Assembly: GCA_018365455.1 (NCBI GenBank)
Contig: JAGZJZ010000014.1
Location: 1 to 64,000, forward strand
Source of the DNA: Clostridiales bacterium
Lineage (GTDB): Bacteria > Bacillota > Clostridia > Lachnospirales > Lachnospiraceae
Direction: 5' to 3'
DNA: 64,000 bases
The notes under the pieces are model-generated. The model saw only the letters and a list, made by a program, of their open reading frames with translations. It had not been told where the DNA came from and ran no database searches. The position numbers and the translations under genes were made by a program. Position 1 is the first letter of the stretch. The number at the start of each line of letters is the position of its first letter. Positions 32,226 to 41,118 of this stretch are shown here, piece by piece.

Positions 32226-32346
32226 TTACTCCCCTCTGAGAGTTAGTCAAAGGGGAGATCAGAAGAAAAAACTAGAAACACTATTAAAAAATCAGACTAT
32301 TTGATGGACTTCTTCGTTAACAGGTCGAACTACAAGTAGTTCTTAT
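32226..32346. other. Spacer in tRNA cluster with hairpin
   Basis: CTCCCCT/AGGGGAG (about 32229-32258) can form a hairpin. The rest is AT-rich and non-coding. It may be a processing or partial termination signal, or the remains of a lost tRNA. Confidence 0.3.
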
Positions 32347-32418
32347 AGCCCTTTCGCCAAGTGGTAAGGCACAGCACTTTGACTGCTGCATTCGGTTGTT
32401 CGAATCAACCAAGGGCTG
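32347..32418 (+). tRNA. tRNA-Gln (TTG)
   Basis: Acceptor AGCCCTT/AAGGGCT, anticodon stem CAGCA/TGCTG with loop CTTTGAC, T-arm GGTTGTTCGAATCAACC. Confidence 0.93.
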
Positions 32419-32428
32419 TTATAAACTT

Positions 32429-32501
32429 AGGAGTGTAGTATCAATTGGAAAAACACTGGTCTCCAAAACCAGATTTCTGAGTTCAAATCTCAGTGCTCCT
32501 G
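32429..32501 (+). tRNA. tRNA-Trp (CCA)
   Basis: Acceptor AGGAGTG/TGCTCCT with two wobble pairs, anticodon stem CTGGT/ACCAG with loop CTCCAAA, T-arm CTGAGTTCAAATCTCAG. Confidence 0.92.
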
Positions 32502-32547
32502 CTCTCTTCCATCCGGAAGAAATTTAAAATGAAAAGAGGTCATTCTT

Positions 32548-32730
32548 ATTAAAGAAATCACACAAAGGGAAATTCAAGTATTGAAGAAATTTGGGAAGGT
32601 ACAAGAAAGTAATCGCAGTCTTGTAAGTTCTACCGGTGAAGAAACTGGATATTTTCGAACAAAGCATAAAGCCTTTATTGAAAACAAATATGTAGATATC
32701 GCAAGAAATCTAATAAAAAATGGGAGGTAA
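32548..32730 (+). CDS. Small phage protein, 60 aa, probable ATT start
   Basis: The frame opens after a TGA at 32530. AAAGAGGT lies eight bases before an ATT at 32548, and the next in-frame start is a TTG at 32581. Reading from ATT gives IKEITQREIQVLKKFGKV, then GYFRTKHKAFIENKYVDIA, a small protein type I recall from clostridial phages. The stop overlaps the ribosome site of the next gene, so the two are coupled. Confidence 0.6.
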   Translation: MKEITQREIQVLKKFGKVQESNRSLVSSTGEETGYFRTKHKAFIENKYVDIARNLIKNGR

Positions 32731-32735
32731 TATGA

Positions 32736-33023
32736 CTGTACTATAGAGATTATAACATTGACAAAACTGAAAATGGATACCGAGTAAGTAAAAATAATAA
32801 TCCTGATATACATTGTCACATGAAAAACTTTAATCCATGCTTGCGTCTTATTGATTCTGTTGTTGATAAAAAGATACCACGTAAAACCGGTTTCTATTAT
32901 TTATCATGTCTCGCTAGGCTTTCCTCAGATAATAATTATATAGCAAAAGTTAACAGTCTGATTAACACTAGAAAATCAAAAGGTAAAAAACAAAACTATA
33001 TGAATCCTAAAATTAAACACTGA
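32736..33023 (+). CDS. Small phage protein, 95 aa, probable CTG start
   Basis: GGGAGGTAATATGA precedes a CTG at 32736, immediately after an in-frame TGA. No ATG, GTG or TTG occurs until 32820. The intervening 28 codons (YYRDYNIDKTENGYRVSKNN...) look coding and complete a conserved pattern (HCHMKNFNPCLRLIDSVVDKKIP), so the shorter ATG form would lose the N-terminus. A small helical protein of unknown role. Confidence 0.6.
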   Translation: MYYRDYNIDKTENGYRVSKNNNPDIHCHMKNFNPCLRLIDSVVDKKIPRKTGFYYLSCLARLSSDNNYIAKVNSLINTRKSKGKKQNYMNPKIKH

Positions 33024-33064
33024 AAAATATGTATATTTTTACAAATATCATGTTATCACTCTTC

Positions 33065-33092
33065 TTGCATTTTGTCAAGAGGATTGTATATA
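33065..33092 (+). promoter_or_regulatory. Possible promoter of the HU-like gene
   Basis: TTGCAT, 16 bases, TATATA, about 50 bases upstream of the HU-like gene. A moderate match to the housekeeping consensus. Confidence 0.35.
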
Positions 33093-33140
33093 AATCAAAC
33101 TATAAATGGGCTATGACCCGAATAAAAAGGAGAAAAAACT

Positions 33141-33458
33141 ATGAAAGAAAACAAAGAAATTTTAACAATGAATGCACAGGAATTACAGGCTGAGGTAGCT
33201 GTTGCTACTGGATTATCTAAAACAAAAATGGCAGAAGTAATGAAGGCTGTTAATGAGTCCGTTACAACCGCTTTAAAACAGGCAAAAGAAGGTACTGATG
33301 TACTTGTAAAATTATTCCCTGGAGTTACGATTACTGCAGAGTTTGTTGATAAACATGAAGTGCGCAGACCAGTAGATGGCGCTATGGTAATGAAAGATGC
33401 GGAGATCAAAGTTAGAGCAAAGGCAACTTCACCTATTAAAAATGCTGTAAATGCTTAG
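33141..33458 (+). CDS. HU-like DNA-binding protein
   Basis: 105 residues with the HU/IHF layout. N-terminal helices read LQAEVAVATGLSKTKMAEVMKAVNESVTTALKQ, followed by VLVKLFPGVTITAEFV and the arm-like VRRPVDGAMVMKDAEIKVRAKATSP. The usual basic arm is short. The protein would bend or coat DNA. Starts behind AAAAAGGAGAAAAAACT. Confidence 0.75.
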   Translation: MKENKEILTMNAQELQAEVAVATGLSKTKMAEVMKAVNESVTTALKQAKEGTDVLVKLFPGVTITAEFVDKHEVRRPVDGAMVMKDAEIKVRAKATSPIKNAVNA

Positions 33459-33470
33459 GGGGAAGCCGGG

Positions 33471-33650
33471 ATGTTAAATAATAATCTCTGTAAAATGTGT
33501 AATAAGGGCGAAGTTTGTAAGATTAAAGATATCTTATACAAATTTGACGAATCTGCAAAGAAACCGCTTGGTGTAGATATTGCTATGGAAACATGTGAGA
33601 ACTACGTGGAAGATAAAATTCCTGAAGTTTCGATTGATGACTTAAATTAA
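33471..33650 (+). CDS. Hypothetical 59-aa protein with Cys pair
   Basis: GGGGGAAGCCGGG precedes the ATG. CKMC near the N-terminus and two further Cys residues suggest metal binding; the C-terminus is acidic. It directly follows the HU-like gene and ends before a strong terminator. Confidence 0.55.
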   Translation: MLNNNLCKMCNKGEVCKIKDILYKFDESAKKPLGVDIAMETCENYVEDKIPEVSIDDLN

Positions 33651-33667
33651 CATTATGCACTACATAA

Positions 33668-33704
33668 AGCCTACTGAGTGTCAAAGCTCAGTGGGCTATT
33701 TTTG
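33668..33704 (+). terminator. Intrinsic terminator
   Basis: AGCCTACTGAG (33668-33678) pairs with CTCAGTGGGCT (33687-33697), one T.G pair, followed by ATTTTT. Confidence 0.8.
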
Positions 33705-33794
33705 TAAATAGGGAAATGCACATGTTGTGAAACAGTGTTAAGACATTTCTCTTTTATTTGTAATGAAACTATATGAATAAAAGGGAGGCATAAA

Positions 33795-34621
33795 ATGATT
33801 CAAAAATTTAGTAAAAAGGAATTAGAACGGTTAGGCTGTTCAGAAGAGGAAGTAACACTTGTAATGAAGTGCCAAAAGAAATTCCCTATCATTTTAGATA
33901 ACGAAAGCGATACTAAAGGATTTTGCATAGATGCAAGAGTACTGCATGAACAATTAGAAATTGGAAAACATTTCTCTTCTTGGATTTCTGAGAAAATAAA
34001 AAAATATAAGTTCATAGAGAATGTCGATTATCTCGTTACCCAAAAACGGGTAGCGAGAAAAATTGGAGGAACAATCGCAATGGAATATTCTCTAACTCTT
34101 CGGATGTCAGAACATCTTTGCATGATTCAAAATAATGACAATGGATTTATGTTCAGAGATTATTTTTGTCTCATGGAAGAATTAGTTAGACGGAATAAGG
34201 ATTGGTGAAATACCAGAAACCCAGAGCGCAAGGAATATACCAGTATGTGTAATGCTGTGTCAGAAAATATCTTTCGCCACAGTGGCCGTAGCGCTGATAA
34301 ATATGATTATTCTCGTGAAGCTAATATTTTAAATATAATCGCTAACGGAAGCGAAGCCCAATCTATACGGAACTATTTTGGGTTATGCGGAAATGAATTG
34401 ACCCGGGACAGTCTGGAACGAGATTACAATGAAAAACTCGTTTTCTACAGAAACAGAATATCATTTATCTAGGCATGAACTTGCCAATCGCAGAAAGAGT
34501 TAAGTTGCTCATTGCTGCATTTGACATTATTTATCCTACCGCTTCTCCTGTCTTACCTTATTTATCAAAAGAAGACATGAATAAAGCAAGAATGTCTTTA
34601 CTTTCAAATCTAAATACATAA
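33795..34621 (+). pseudogene. Decayed AntA/AntB-type antirepressor
   Basis: Similar along its whole length to the intact antirepressor at 51237-52151. The first 137 codons end in an in-frame TGA (34206) after NKDW, where the intact paralogue has DWLK. The same frame continues (RNPERKEYTSM...HSGRSADKYDYSREANILNII) to a TAG at 34470, after which the match continues in another frame (IIYLGMNLPIAERV...AAFDIIYPTA) to 34621. So it has one nonsense change and one frameshift. The first part may still be translated as a 137-residue domain. Confidence 0.75.
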
Positions 34622-34627
34622 ACTTAC

Positions 34628-34655
34628 AGGGCTGTTTGATACAGTCCTTATTTTG
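34628..34655 (+). terminator. Intrinsic terminator
   Basis: AGGGCTGT/ACAGTCCT around TTGAT, followed by a T-rich run, just after the decayed antirepressor. Confidence 0.65.
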
Positions 34656-34672
34656 AATAAAAAGGAGAAAAA

Positions 34673-35896
34673 ATGACATTTGATCAAGAATTGGACAAAT
34701 ACGGATTGTCTCAGGAAAGTTATGAGGAAGTCCTGAATGATATTTATGACAAACTATTAGGCATAAAAGATATTGACTGGTCAGAAATTAAAGAACGGTA
34801 CAATATCCAATGCAACCCAGATACCATAAGAAAAGCAAGCCAAACCCCATTTGGTGGATTTGCTGTTATGCAGCACTATAAACATAAAATGGCACTAAAT
34901 AATTGTGTGTCAGAACACACTGATGATTCTTACATGAAAGAGCTTGAACTTAAACGCCAAGAATTGGAAAAAGAAAAAGTAAAATTTCGAGACCAGCGCA
35001 ACGATCTGAATCGCCATCTGCGAAATCAGGCAAGATTTGAAGAAAGAATAGATGCACTTGAAATGAGCTTGAAAAACATTGGTCGTGATCAATTTCCATA
35101 CAGCTCTTCTACCATCTCTGAATCAGATAACGATTTACTTATTACACTATCTGATCTCCATTTAGGTGCTGAACATTATTCGTTTGCTGGCTGCTTCAAT
35201 ACTGAGATTGCAAAGGAGCGGTTAGGACAGTATCTCGAATCTATCATTGAAATTCAAAGTTTACATAAATCCGAAAATTGTTATGTTTCTTTATTGGGAG
35301 ATCTCATTTCAGGATCTATTCATCAAACGTTACAAGTCTCTAATAGGGAGAATGTAATTGAACAAATTACGATTGCAGCCAAACTTGTAAGTGAATTTTT
35401 ATTCGAACTTAGAAAACATTTCAAAGACGTTTATGTAAATTCAGTAAATGGAAACCACTCTCGTATCGCTAAAAAAGATGATGCGGTAAAAGATGAACGC
35501 CTGGATAGTCTTATTCCTTGGTATTGTTCCGCTAAACTAAGTCACTTTGATAATGTCCATTTTGAATTGGATCAGTTGGATTCTACACTATCTGTTTTTG
35601 ATATCAGAGGTAAAACTTATGTCAGTGTACATGGAGATTACGATGCTTTTAGTGATTCTGCTGTGGCTAAATTAGTTTTATGGCTTGGCTTTAGACCTGA
35701 CTGTATTTTATTTGGACACAAACATTTTCCAGCTATGAGTGAATGCTCTGGTATTAAAATGATACAAACCGGAAGTTTATCATCTACAGGTGATGACTTC
35801 ACAATTCAGAAAAGATTGCGCGGAAAAGCAAGCCAGTCTGTAATGATATGTACTCCAAAAGGAATAAAAGCTTTGTATCCTGTTGAATTGGACTAA
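34673..35896 (+). CDS. Calcineurin-like metallophosphoesterase
   Basis: The C-terminal 270 residues carry the ordered metal-binding motifs: SDLHLGAEH, LLGDLISG, NGNHSR, VHGDYD and FGHKH. This is the metallophosphoesterase pattern shared with Mre11/SbcD and related nucleases. The N-terminal 130 residues hold a helical segment and a coiled coil. It precedes the terminase genes, so it may process DNA for packaging or repair. Starts behind AAAAGGAGAAAAA. Confidence 0.85.
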   Translation: MTFDQELDKYGLSQESYEEVLNDIYDKLLGIKDIDWSEIKERYNIQCNPDTIRKASQTPFGGFAVMQHYKHKMALNNCVSEHTDDSYMKELELKRQELEKEKVKFRDQRNDLNRHLRNQARFEERIDALEMSLKNIGRDQFPYSSSTISESDNDLLITLSDLHLGAEHYSFAGCFNTEIAKERLGQYLESIIEIQSLHKSENCYVSLLGDLISGSIHQTLQVSNRENVIEQITIAAKLVSEFLFELRKHFKDVYVNSVNGNHSRIAKKDDAVKDERLDSLIPWYCSAKLSHFDNVHFELDQLDSTLSVFDIRGKTYVSVHGDYDAFSDSAVAKLVLWLGFRPDCILFGHKHFPAMSECSGIKMIQTGSLSSTGDDFTIQKRLRGKASQSVMICTPKGIKALYPVELD

Positions 35897-35915
35897 TATA
35901 TAACCAGAATTTATT

Positions 35916-35940
35916 GAACCATTAAGAGGTTCTTTTTTTA
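35916..35940 (+). terminator. Terminator hairpin before the packaging genes
   Basis: GAACC-ATTAAGA-GGTTC followed by seven T. Confidence 0.7.
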
Positions 35941-35959
35941 TTTGAAAGGGGGTGGAGAT

Positions 35960-37231
35960 TTGCCAAGAAAAAAATTTGAAATACAGGATGTTTCGAAAAT
36001 GACTGTTGCAAATATAAGGAAAGCCTATACTGCTTTAGCCGAGCAATACATAAAAACAACTGAGATGATTTTTTGTCATTCATGTGGTGAATTGAAACCT
36101 CGTGATAAATTTTATGTTAGCACTGATCCAGGTAATAAATCTGGTTATACACATGTTTGCAAAGAATGTGCTTATGATATTGCCCTTCGTAAGGATATTA
36201 ACGGTGAATACCATGAGCCTACATTGGAAAGTGTACAGCAAGCTTTAAGAATACTAAACAAGCCTTTCTTAGAGAAAATATGGGAATCATCTATTAGTGA
36301 GTATACCAATACTGCTTTGGGAAAAGCCAAAAATAATGTATGGACTTCTTACATTAAGAATATCCAAATGATAAACTACGAAGGTTTAACTTGGGAGCAG
36401 TCTGATATATTTAAAACTTCATTTAAATATAATGATGAAATTGAAAAAGAGAAAATATCTAACCGGTCAGATGAAATTCAAGAAACTTATACCAAGAATA
36501 AAGATGATACCATTCGTCTTTTAGGATATGATCCATTCGATAAGGAATCTGAAATTGACAAACCTTTTCTTTACAGTCAGCTGATTGGATATCTTGATTC
36601 AAGTGAAGAAACAAATGATGATAAGATGCGTGTAAGTTCCATCATTGAAATTGTAAAGGGTTTTAGTCATATAGAAAAGATCAATGATATTATTGCTTCT
36701 CTTATGAGGGATACAATCAATATTGATAAGAACATTTCTACAATCAGAACGTTAGAAGATACGAAAAGCAAAATCACTGGGAATATAAATAAATTAGCAG
36801 AATCAAGCTGTATATCTTTAAAAAATAGCAAGAATGCAGCTAAGGGTGAAAACACTTGGACTGGTAAAATTAAAAAGATAAAAGATATGAATTTACGAGA
36901 AGGTGAGGTAAATGGCTTTGATATCAGTACCTGCAGGGGAATGAAACAAGTAATGGACATGAGTAATGCATCTATTATTGAGCAGCTTAAGCTTGATGAT
37001 TCTGATTATGCAGAGATGCTTGCTCAGCAAAGAGAGATGATCACAAATCTACATAGGGATATTGCTCACTATAAAGAAATCTCCAGAATATTATTGAGAG
37101 AAAACTTTGACCTTAGAGATACGATGCGTGAAAAAGGAATGCTGAGTGAAGAAGACCTTGTTGATCTGGATAATGTATACTCCTGTTTCAGTGATGTTTC
37201 TGAAGAAATCGAGAGTGATTCAGATGGATAA
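35960..37231 (+). CDS. Probable terminase small-subunit-type packaging protein, 423 aa
   Basis: A TTG start at 35960 follows AAAGGGGGTGGAGAT. The N-terminal segment (KMTVANIRKAYTALAEQYIKTTEMIFC) leads into a zinc finger, CHSCG...CKECA (about residues 39-75). The C-terminal half is helical with a coiled coil. Its place directly before, and overlapping, the large terminase suggests a DNA-recognition or helper role. The protein is longer than typical small terminases, so the assignment rests on context. Confidence 0.55.
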   Translation: MPRKKFEIQDVSKMTVANIRKAYTALAEQYIKTTEMIFCHSCGELKPRDKFYVSTDPGNKSGYTHVCKECAYDIALRKDINGEYHEPTLESVQQALRILNKPFLEKIWESSISEYTNTALGKAKNNVWTSYIKNIQMINYEGLTWEQSDIFKTSFKYNDEIEKEKISNRSDEIQETYTKNKDDTIRLLGYDPFDKESEIDKPFLYSQLIGYLDSSEETNDDKMRVSSIIEIVKGFSHIEKINDIIASLMRDTINIDKNISTIRTLEDTKSKITGNINKLAESSCISLKNSKNAAKGENTWTGKIKKIKDMNLREGEVNGFDISTCRGMKQVMDMSNASIIEQLKLDDSDYAEMLAQQREMITNLHRDIAHYKEISRILLRENFDLRDTMREKGMLSEEDLVDLDNVYSCFSDVSEEIESDSDG

Positions 37232-39248
37232 ATACACTAGAGAATTACTCCCTGATTACGATGCTGTCTATGTCAAAAAGGGATCTTATGCCCTTTCAAG
37301 CAGAAAGCTGGAATCATTAATAAAAATAGCAGAATTACAAAGATTCTATCAGTGTAATCCTGTTAAGTTTATTAATGATTTTTTTAATATCGAATTACTT
37401 GATTCTCAGGCATTTATTGTCCAAAGAAGCTGGAATTGCCCAAATGTATTATTGGTTTGTACCCGTGGATTTGGTAAATCAACTTTAACCGATTTAATCA
37501 TTATGGCGAAAGACATGCTGTATACCAATTACTGGTCATATATAGCTTCCGGATCTGGATCACAGGCAGAGATGACTTTTACAACGCTTGAAAGATTAGC
37601 AAATGATAACATTGACACGATGATGGGATCTACGGGTTATATCTTTAAAAATGAAGTTGAAGTAAAGAATGCTGCTGGAGATGGCTTCTCTCACGGAAGC
37701 GATGGATTTACATACAGTCTCTACAACGGTGCAATGACTAAAACGTTAAATTCCAACGTAGACCGGAAAAGGGGAGCCAGAGGACATTTAGTTGTATTTG
37801 ACGAATGTGGATTCCTGGAAGCAGATATGATGAGTGTCTATGCTGCTTTTGTAATCGTTAATAAAGGATTTGCTACTGGTAAAGACCGTGACGGAAATTC
37901 CATTGACTTGAATCGTTTAAGGTCATTTCCAACTAATATTCCAAACCAGCTTTTTTATATCTCTTCTGCATCTTCCACTGATACAGAGTTTTATAAATTA
38001 TACCGGGATTTTTCTAAACAAATGATTTTAGGTAATCCTGATTATTTTGTTGCGCATATTGATTGTGAAGTTGCAATGAAACCAACAAAACACGGAAAAG
38101 TTGTAGCACCGTTGCTTACAAAAGATACAGTTGAAGCTGCTATGCGAAACAATCCAGAAAAGGCAAGACGTGAATATTACTGCCAATTTACCAGTGATGC
38201 TGGGTCACAAGCGATCATAAAGCGCTCTGCTATCGCCCGTAATAGTGAAATCAGAGTACCATTAATGCACAATGATACTAATGATAAACGTTTTGTTATT
38301 ACATATGACCCCGCGCGTAGTAGAGATAATGCTATTATTTTAATCAGTGAAATATATAAAGATAACTCCGGGGAATATAATATGCGGATTGTCAATTGTG
38401 TAAATCTTTTAGACATAAGCAAGAAGCGAAAATCTCCAATGCAGACTCCAGATCAAGTGGCATATTTAAAAGAGTTAATCTTAGAGTATAATGGCAACGC
38501 TCCAGACTATGAAAATATCGAGGCTATCGTTATTGATGCGGGTTCTGGAGGAGCTGGTGTTAACATTGCGGATTATTTAATGGAAAACTGGTACGAAAAA
38601 GATCATGAAGGCAATCCCGCATATTCCCATAAAGGTTTGATTGATAAAGAATATTCAGAAGATTACACTAAAAAATTTCCAGAAGCTATTAATAAAATTA
38701 AATTACGTGCTCCTTCTGCTTTTAAAAGTGAAATGTTTGAGGCTTTAATCGAGATGATGAATCAGAACGCAATTAAATTCACTGCTGATTATGACAACAA
38801 AGGATATTTAACCATTCTGGAAACAGACGAAGACGATGTGAATAAAGCGAAAGCTAAAATAGAAGCAAAGCTTAAAAAACTAAATCTCTCTGAAGACGAG
38901 TATAATACACGTTTTCAAAAAGAAATGGATAAAGCTAATATAAAAGTAAATACCCGTGTTGAAAAGCTAGATCCTTATCAGGAAATAGCTCTTACTAATA
39001 TCGATGCCTTAAAAGAAGAAGCAGTCAATATGATACGTAAACCTCGTGAATCCCACAAAGATTCATTTGAATTACTGCCAGAGAAAGTTAACAAGCTCCA
39101 TGATGACAGAGTGTACTGCTTGGCTATGGCAGCTCATATCCTGCAGCAATTGCGCCGTGACCACATTGTAAACAAAAGAAAACCAAAACAAGATCCAAGA
39201 CAAATGTTCCGCATTTCTAAGCAGCCGAAGAAATGGGGACGTTTTTAA
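37224..39248 (+). CDS. Terminase large subunit
   Basis: The start at 37224 overlaps the previous stop (ATGGATAA). ATPase: Walker A TRGFGKST (residues 80-87) and Walker B VVFDECGF (D193, E194). Nuclease: D362 in ITYDPARS, D438 in VIDAGSGG, and D627-D628 in KLHDDRVYC, matching the three-acid RNase H-like centre. At 674 residues it is full length. It pumps and cuts phage DNA at the portal. Confidence 0.93.
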   Translation: MDKYTRELLPDYDAVYVKKGSYALSSRKLESLIKIAELQRFYQCNPVKFINDFFNIELLDSQAFIVQRSWNCPNVLLVCTRGFGKSTLTDLIIMAKDMLYTNYWSYIASGSGSQAEMTFTTLERLANDNIDTMMGSTGYIFKNEVEVKNAAGDGFSHGSDGFTYSLYNGAMTKTLNSNVDRKRGARGHLVVFDECGFLEADMMSVYAAFVIVNKGFATGKDRDGNSIDLNRLRSFPTNIPNQLFYISSASSTDTEFYKLYRDFSKQMILGNPDYFVAHIDCEVAMKPTKHGKVVAPLLTKDTVEAAMRNNPEKARREYYCQFTSDAGSQAIIKRSAIARNSEIRVPLMHNDTNDKRFVITYDPARSRDNAIILISEIYKDNSGEYNMRIVNCVNLLDISKKRKSPMQTPDQVAYLKELILEYNGNAPDYENIEAIVIDAGSGGAGVNIADYLMENWYEKDHEGNPAYSHKGLIDKEYSEDYTKKFPEAINKIKLRAPSAFKSEMFEALIEMMNQNAIKFTADYDNKGYLTILETDEDDVNKAKAKIEAKLKKLNLSEDEYNTRFQKEMDKANIKVNTRVEKLDPYQEIALTNIDALKEEAVNMIRKPRESHKDSFELLPEKVNKLHDDRVYCLAMAAHILQQLRRDHIVNKRKPKQDPRQMFRISKQPKKWGRF

Positions 39249-39281
39249 TGTTCAAAATCTATGATAGGAAGGGGATGAATT

Positions 39282-40868
39282 ATGACTAAAAAAACAGTAC
39301 CAAAAAAGATGAACTCTTCCGTACCTACTGCCTCTCAACCGCCGGTTAAACTTCCGCTTGTTCCAGAATTCAAATCTGGTGAATTAGGAAAATATGCCCG
39401 TGATCGTGCTTCGATCTTAAACTATGCAGAGCTAAAACGGCTGATGATGCAGAATGTAGGGAAAACGCAGTCTAAAACTTTTACACAATACACAAAAGAA
39501 AAAATCCAGTCTTATATCCTTAATCCTCTCTCTAACTTAGATAATATTCGAGATGTAAGCCAGTTTGTATACCGGGTTAGTAATTTATACAAAAAGGTCA
39601 TTGACTATTTTGCGGGAATGCTTGTCTATTCTTATAATGTAGTCTTCCAATCAAAGGACTGGACTAAAAATATATCCAGTAAAGACTTTTTAAAGAATTA
39701 CCAAACAGTTCTTCAACGCTTGAACAATATTAATATGTCTCATGAGATGGGAACTATAGTTGCTACAGCATTAAGAGATGGAATATATGTTGGATTCGCT
39801 TATGATGATGAAGAAACTTTTTTCTTACAGGCACTTGATCCAAAATACTGCAAAGTTGCCAGTATTACAAGCGCAGGAACTTTTATCATAAAATTTAATG
39901 CAGCTTATTTTGATTCCGGAACAAACAAGGAGTTCTTATATGGAGTCAATAATGATGGAGAAGGAATATGGGATGATGTATTTATATCTGGATATGAAAC
40001 TTACAAAAAGGATGGAAGGGATTTCCAATGGTTCGAATTACCACCGGAAAAAACCATTGCAGTTGTAGCCGGGGATGATCCCCTAATACCACTCCCCTAC
40101 TTTATGGCAGTTCTGCCTGACATTTTGGATCTTATTGATTATGGCAATCTGATACGGCAAAAAACGGAATTAGAAAACTATGTTCTACTCGTTAGTAAAA
40201 TACCTCTGATCAGTAGTACAAAAGATGTTGACGATTTTGCGGTCAGCATGGAATACATACAAATGATGCAGAATCTAATCGACGAGGCTGTACCATCATT
40301 AGTAGGAACAGCATATTCTCCTTGCGAACTAACCCCTGTAAGATTTGACCGTAATGATCAAAATGAGACGGATATTATGGCTAAAGCTACACGAGCTGTT
40401 TATGATAACCTTGGTGTTTCCCAGGTTGTTTTTAATAACAATGGTACTACCACATCGGCAATTACTGCTTCAGAAATTGGCGATGCTGTATTTGCTTATC
40501 GTCTGCTTTCCAAATTGGAAGCAAACGTACAAAGGTATGTGACACTAAATATCTCTGATGAATTTTTATTCTATTTCCATCGAGTTACTTATTTTAATCT
40601 AAAAGAATATTCCGATTCCCTCAAAGACAAGGCTACACTCGGTCTGCCTAAAAAATTAGATTGGATGACATGTGATGGCACAACGCCATACCGGGCAATG
40701 AATCAAATTTATATGGAAAATGCGCTGGATCTAGTCAAATTATTAATTCCTTTGGATTCCAGTTATACTCAGTCCGGGAAATCAGAAGGTGGCGCACCGG
40801 TAAAGGATGTTACTAATCTGAGTGACGAGGGGGAAAAATCAAAAGACCAAGAAAAAAATACAGGATAA
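39282..40868 (+). CDS. Portal protein
   Basis: 528 residues following the large terminase, behind AGGAAGGGGATGAATT. The N-terminal region contains SQFVYRVSNLYKKVIDYFAGMLVYSYNV, and the C-terminal helical core contains VYDNLGVSQVVFNNNGTTTSAITAS, both typical of portal proteins of Firmicutes siphophages. The acidic tail is low-complexity. It forms the dodecameric ring at one capsid vertex. Confidence 0.85.
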   Translation: MTKKTVPKKMNSSVPTASQPPVKLPLVPEFKSGELGKYARDRASILNYAELKRLMMQNVGKTQSKTFTQYTKEKIQSYILNPLSNLDNIRDVSQFVYRVSNLYKKVIDYFAGMLVYSYNVVFQSKDWTKNISSKDFLKNYQTVLQRLNNINMSHEMGTIVATALRDGIYVGFAYDDEETFFLQALDPKYCKVASITSAGTFIIKFNAAYFDSGTNKEFLYGVNNDGEGIWDDVFISGYETYKKDGRDFQWFELPPEKTIAVVAGDDPLIPLPYFMAVLPDILDLIDYGNLIRQKTELENYVLLVSKIPLISSTKDVDDFAVSMEYIQMMQNLIDEAVPSLVGTAYSPCELTPVRFDRNDQNETDIMAKATRAVYDNLGVSQVVFNNNGTTTSAITASEIGDAVFAYRLLSKLEANVQRYVTLNISDEFLFYFHRVTYFNLKEYSDSLKDKATLGLPKKLDWMTCDGTTPYRAMNQIYMENALDLVKLLIPLDSSYTQSGKSEGGAPVKDVTNLSDEGEKSKDQEKNTG

Positions 40869-40882
40869 GAGGATAAATAAAT

Positions 40883-41068
40883 ATGGGTAAACAAAAATCA
40901 AAATTTATTCATACTACCGATTGTGACACTGCTTCCAGGTTAATTAACCAGGGCGTACAATTAGTCTTACAGGACAATAATCATTGGACTTTTATGGATG
41001 ATGATGGTTCTCCTGTTACGTTTTCAAAAGAAGATAAAATCGTAAAAAGCAATATGTTATATATGTAG
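40883..41068 (+). CDS. Hypothetical 61-aa protein
   Basis: A short protein between portal and protease genes with GVQLVLQDNNHWTFMDDDG as its centre. Positioned like the small head-morphogenesis genes that follow portals. Starts behind AGAGGATAAATAA. Confidence 0.6.
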   Translation: MGKQKSKFIHTTDCDTASRLINQGVQLVLQDNNHWTFMDDDGSPVTFSKEDKIVKSNMLYM

Positions 41069-41097
41069 AACTCCTCTTCAGGGTAGTTCTTTTTTTA
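41067..41097 (+). terminator. Terminator hairpin after the 61-aa gene
   Basis: AGAACT (41067-41072) pairs with AGTTCT (41085-41090), followed by seven T. The first arm overlaps the stop codon. Confidence 0.65.
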
Positions 41098-41118
41098 TAT
41101 ATAAAGAGAGGAGGAAAC

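Noticed and set aside
31380..32501. Suppressor tRNA or stop-codon reassignment
   Set aside because: All anticodons decode ordinary sense codons, and genes end normally at TAA, TAG and TGA; the in-frame TGA at 34206 is better explained by gene decay.
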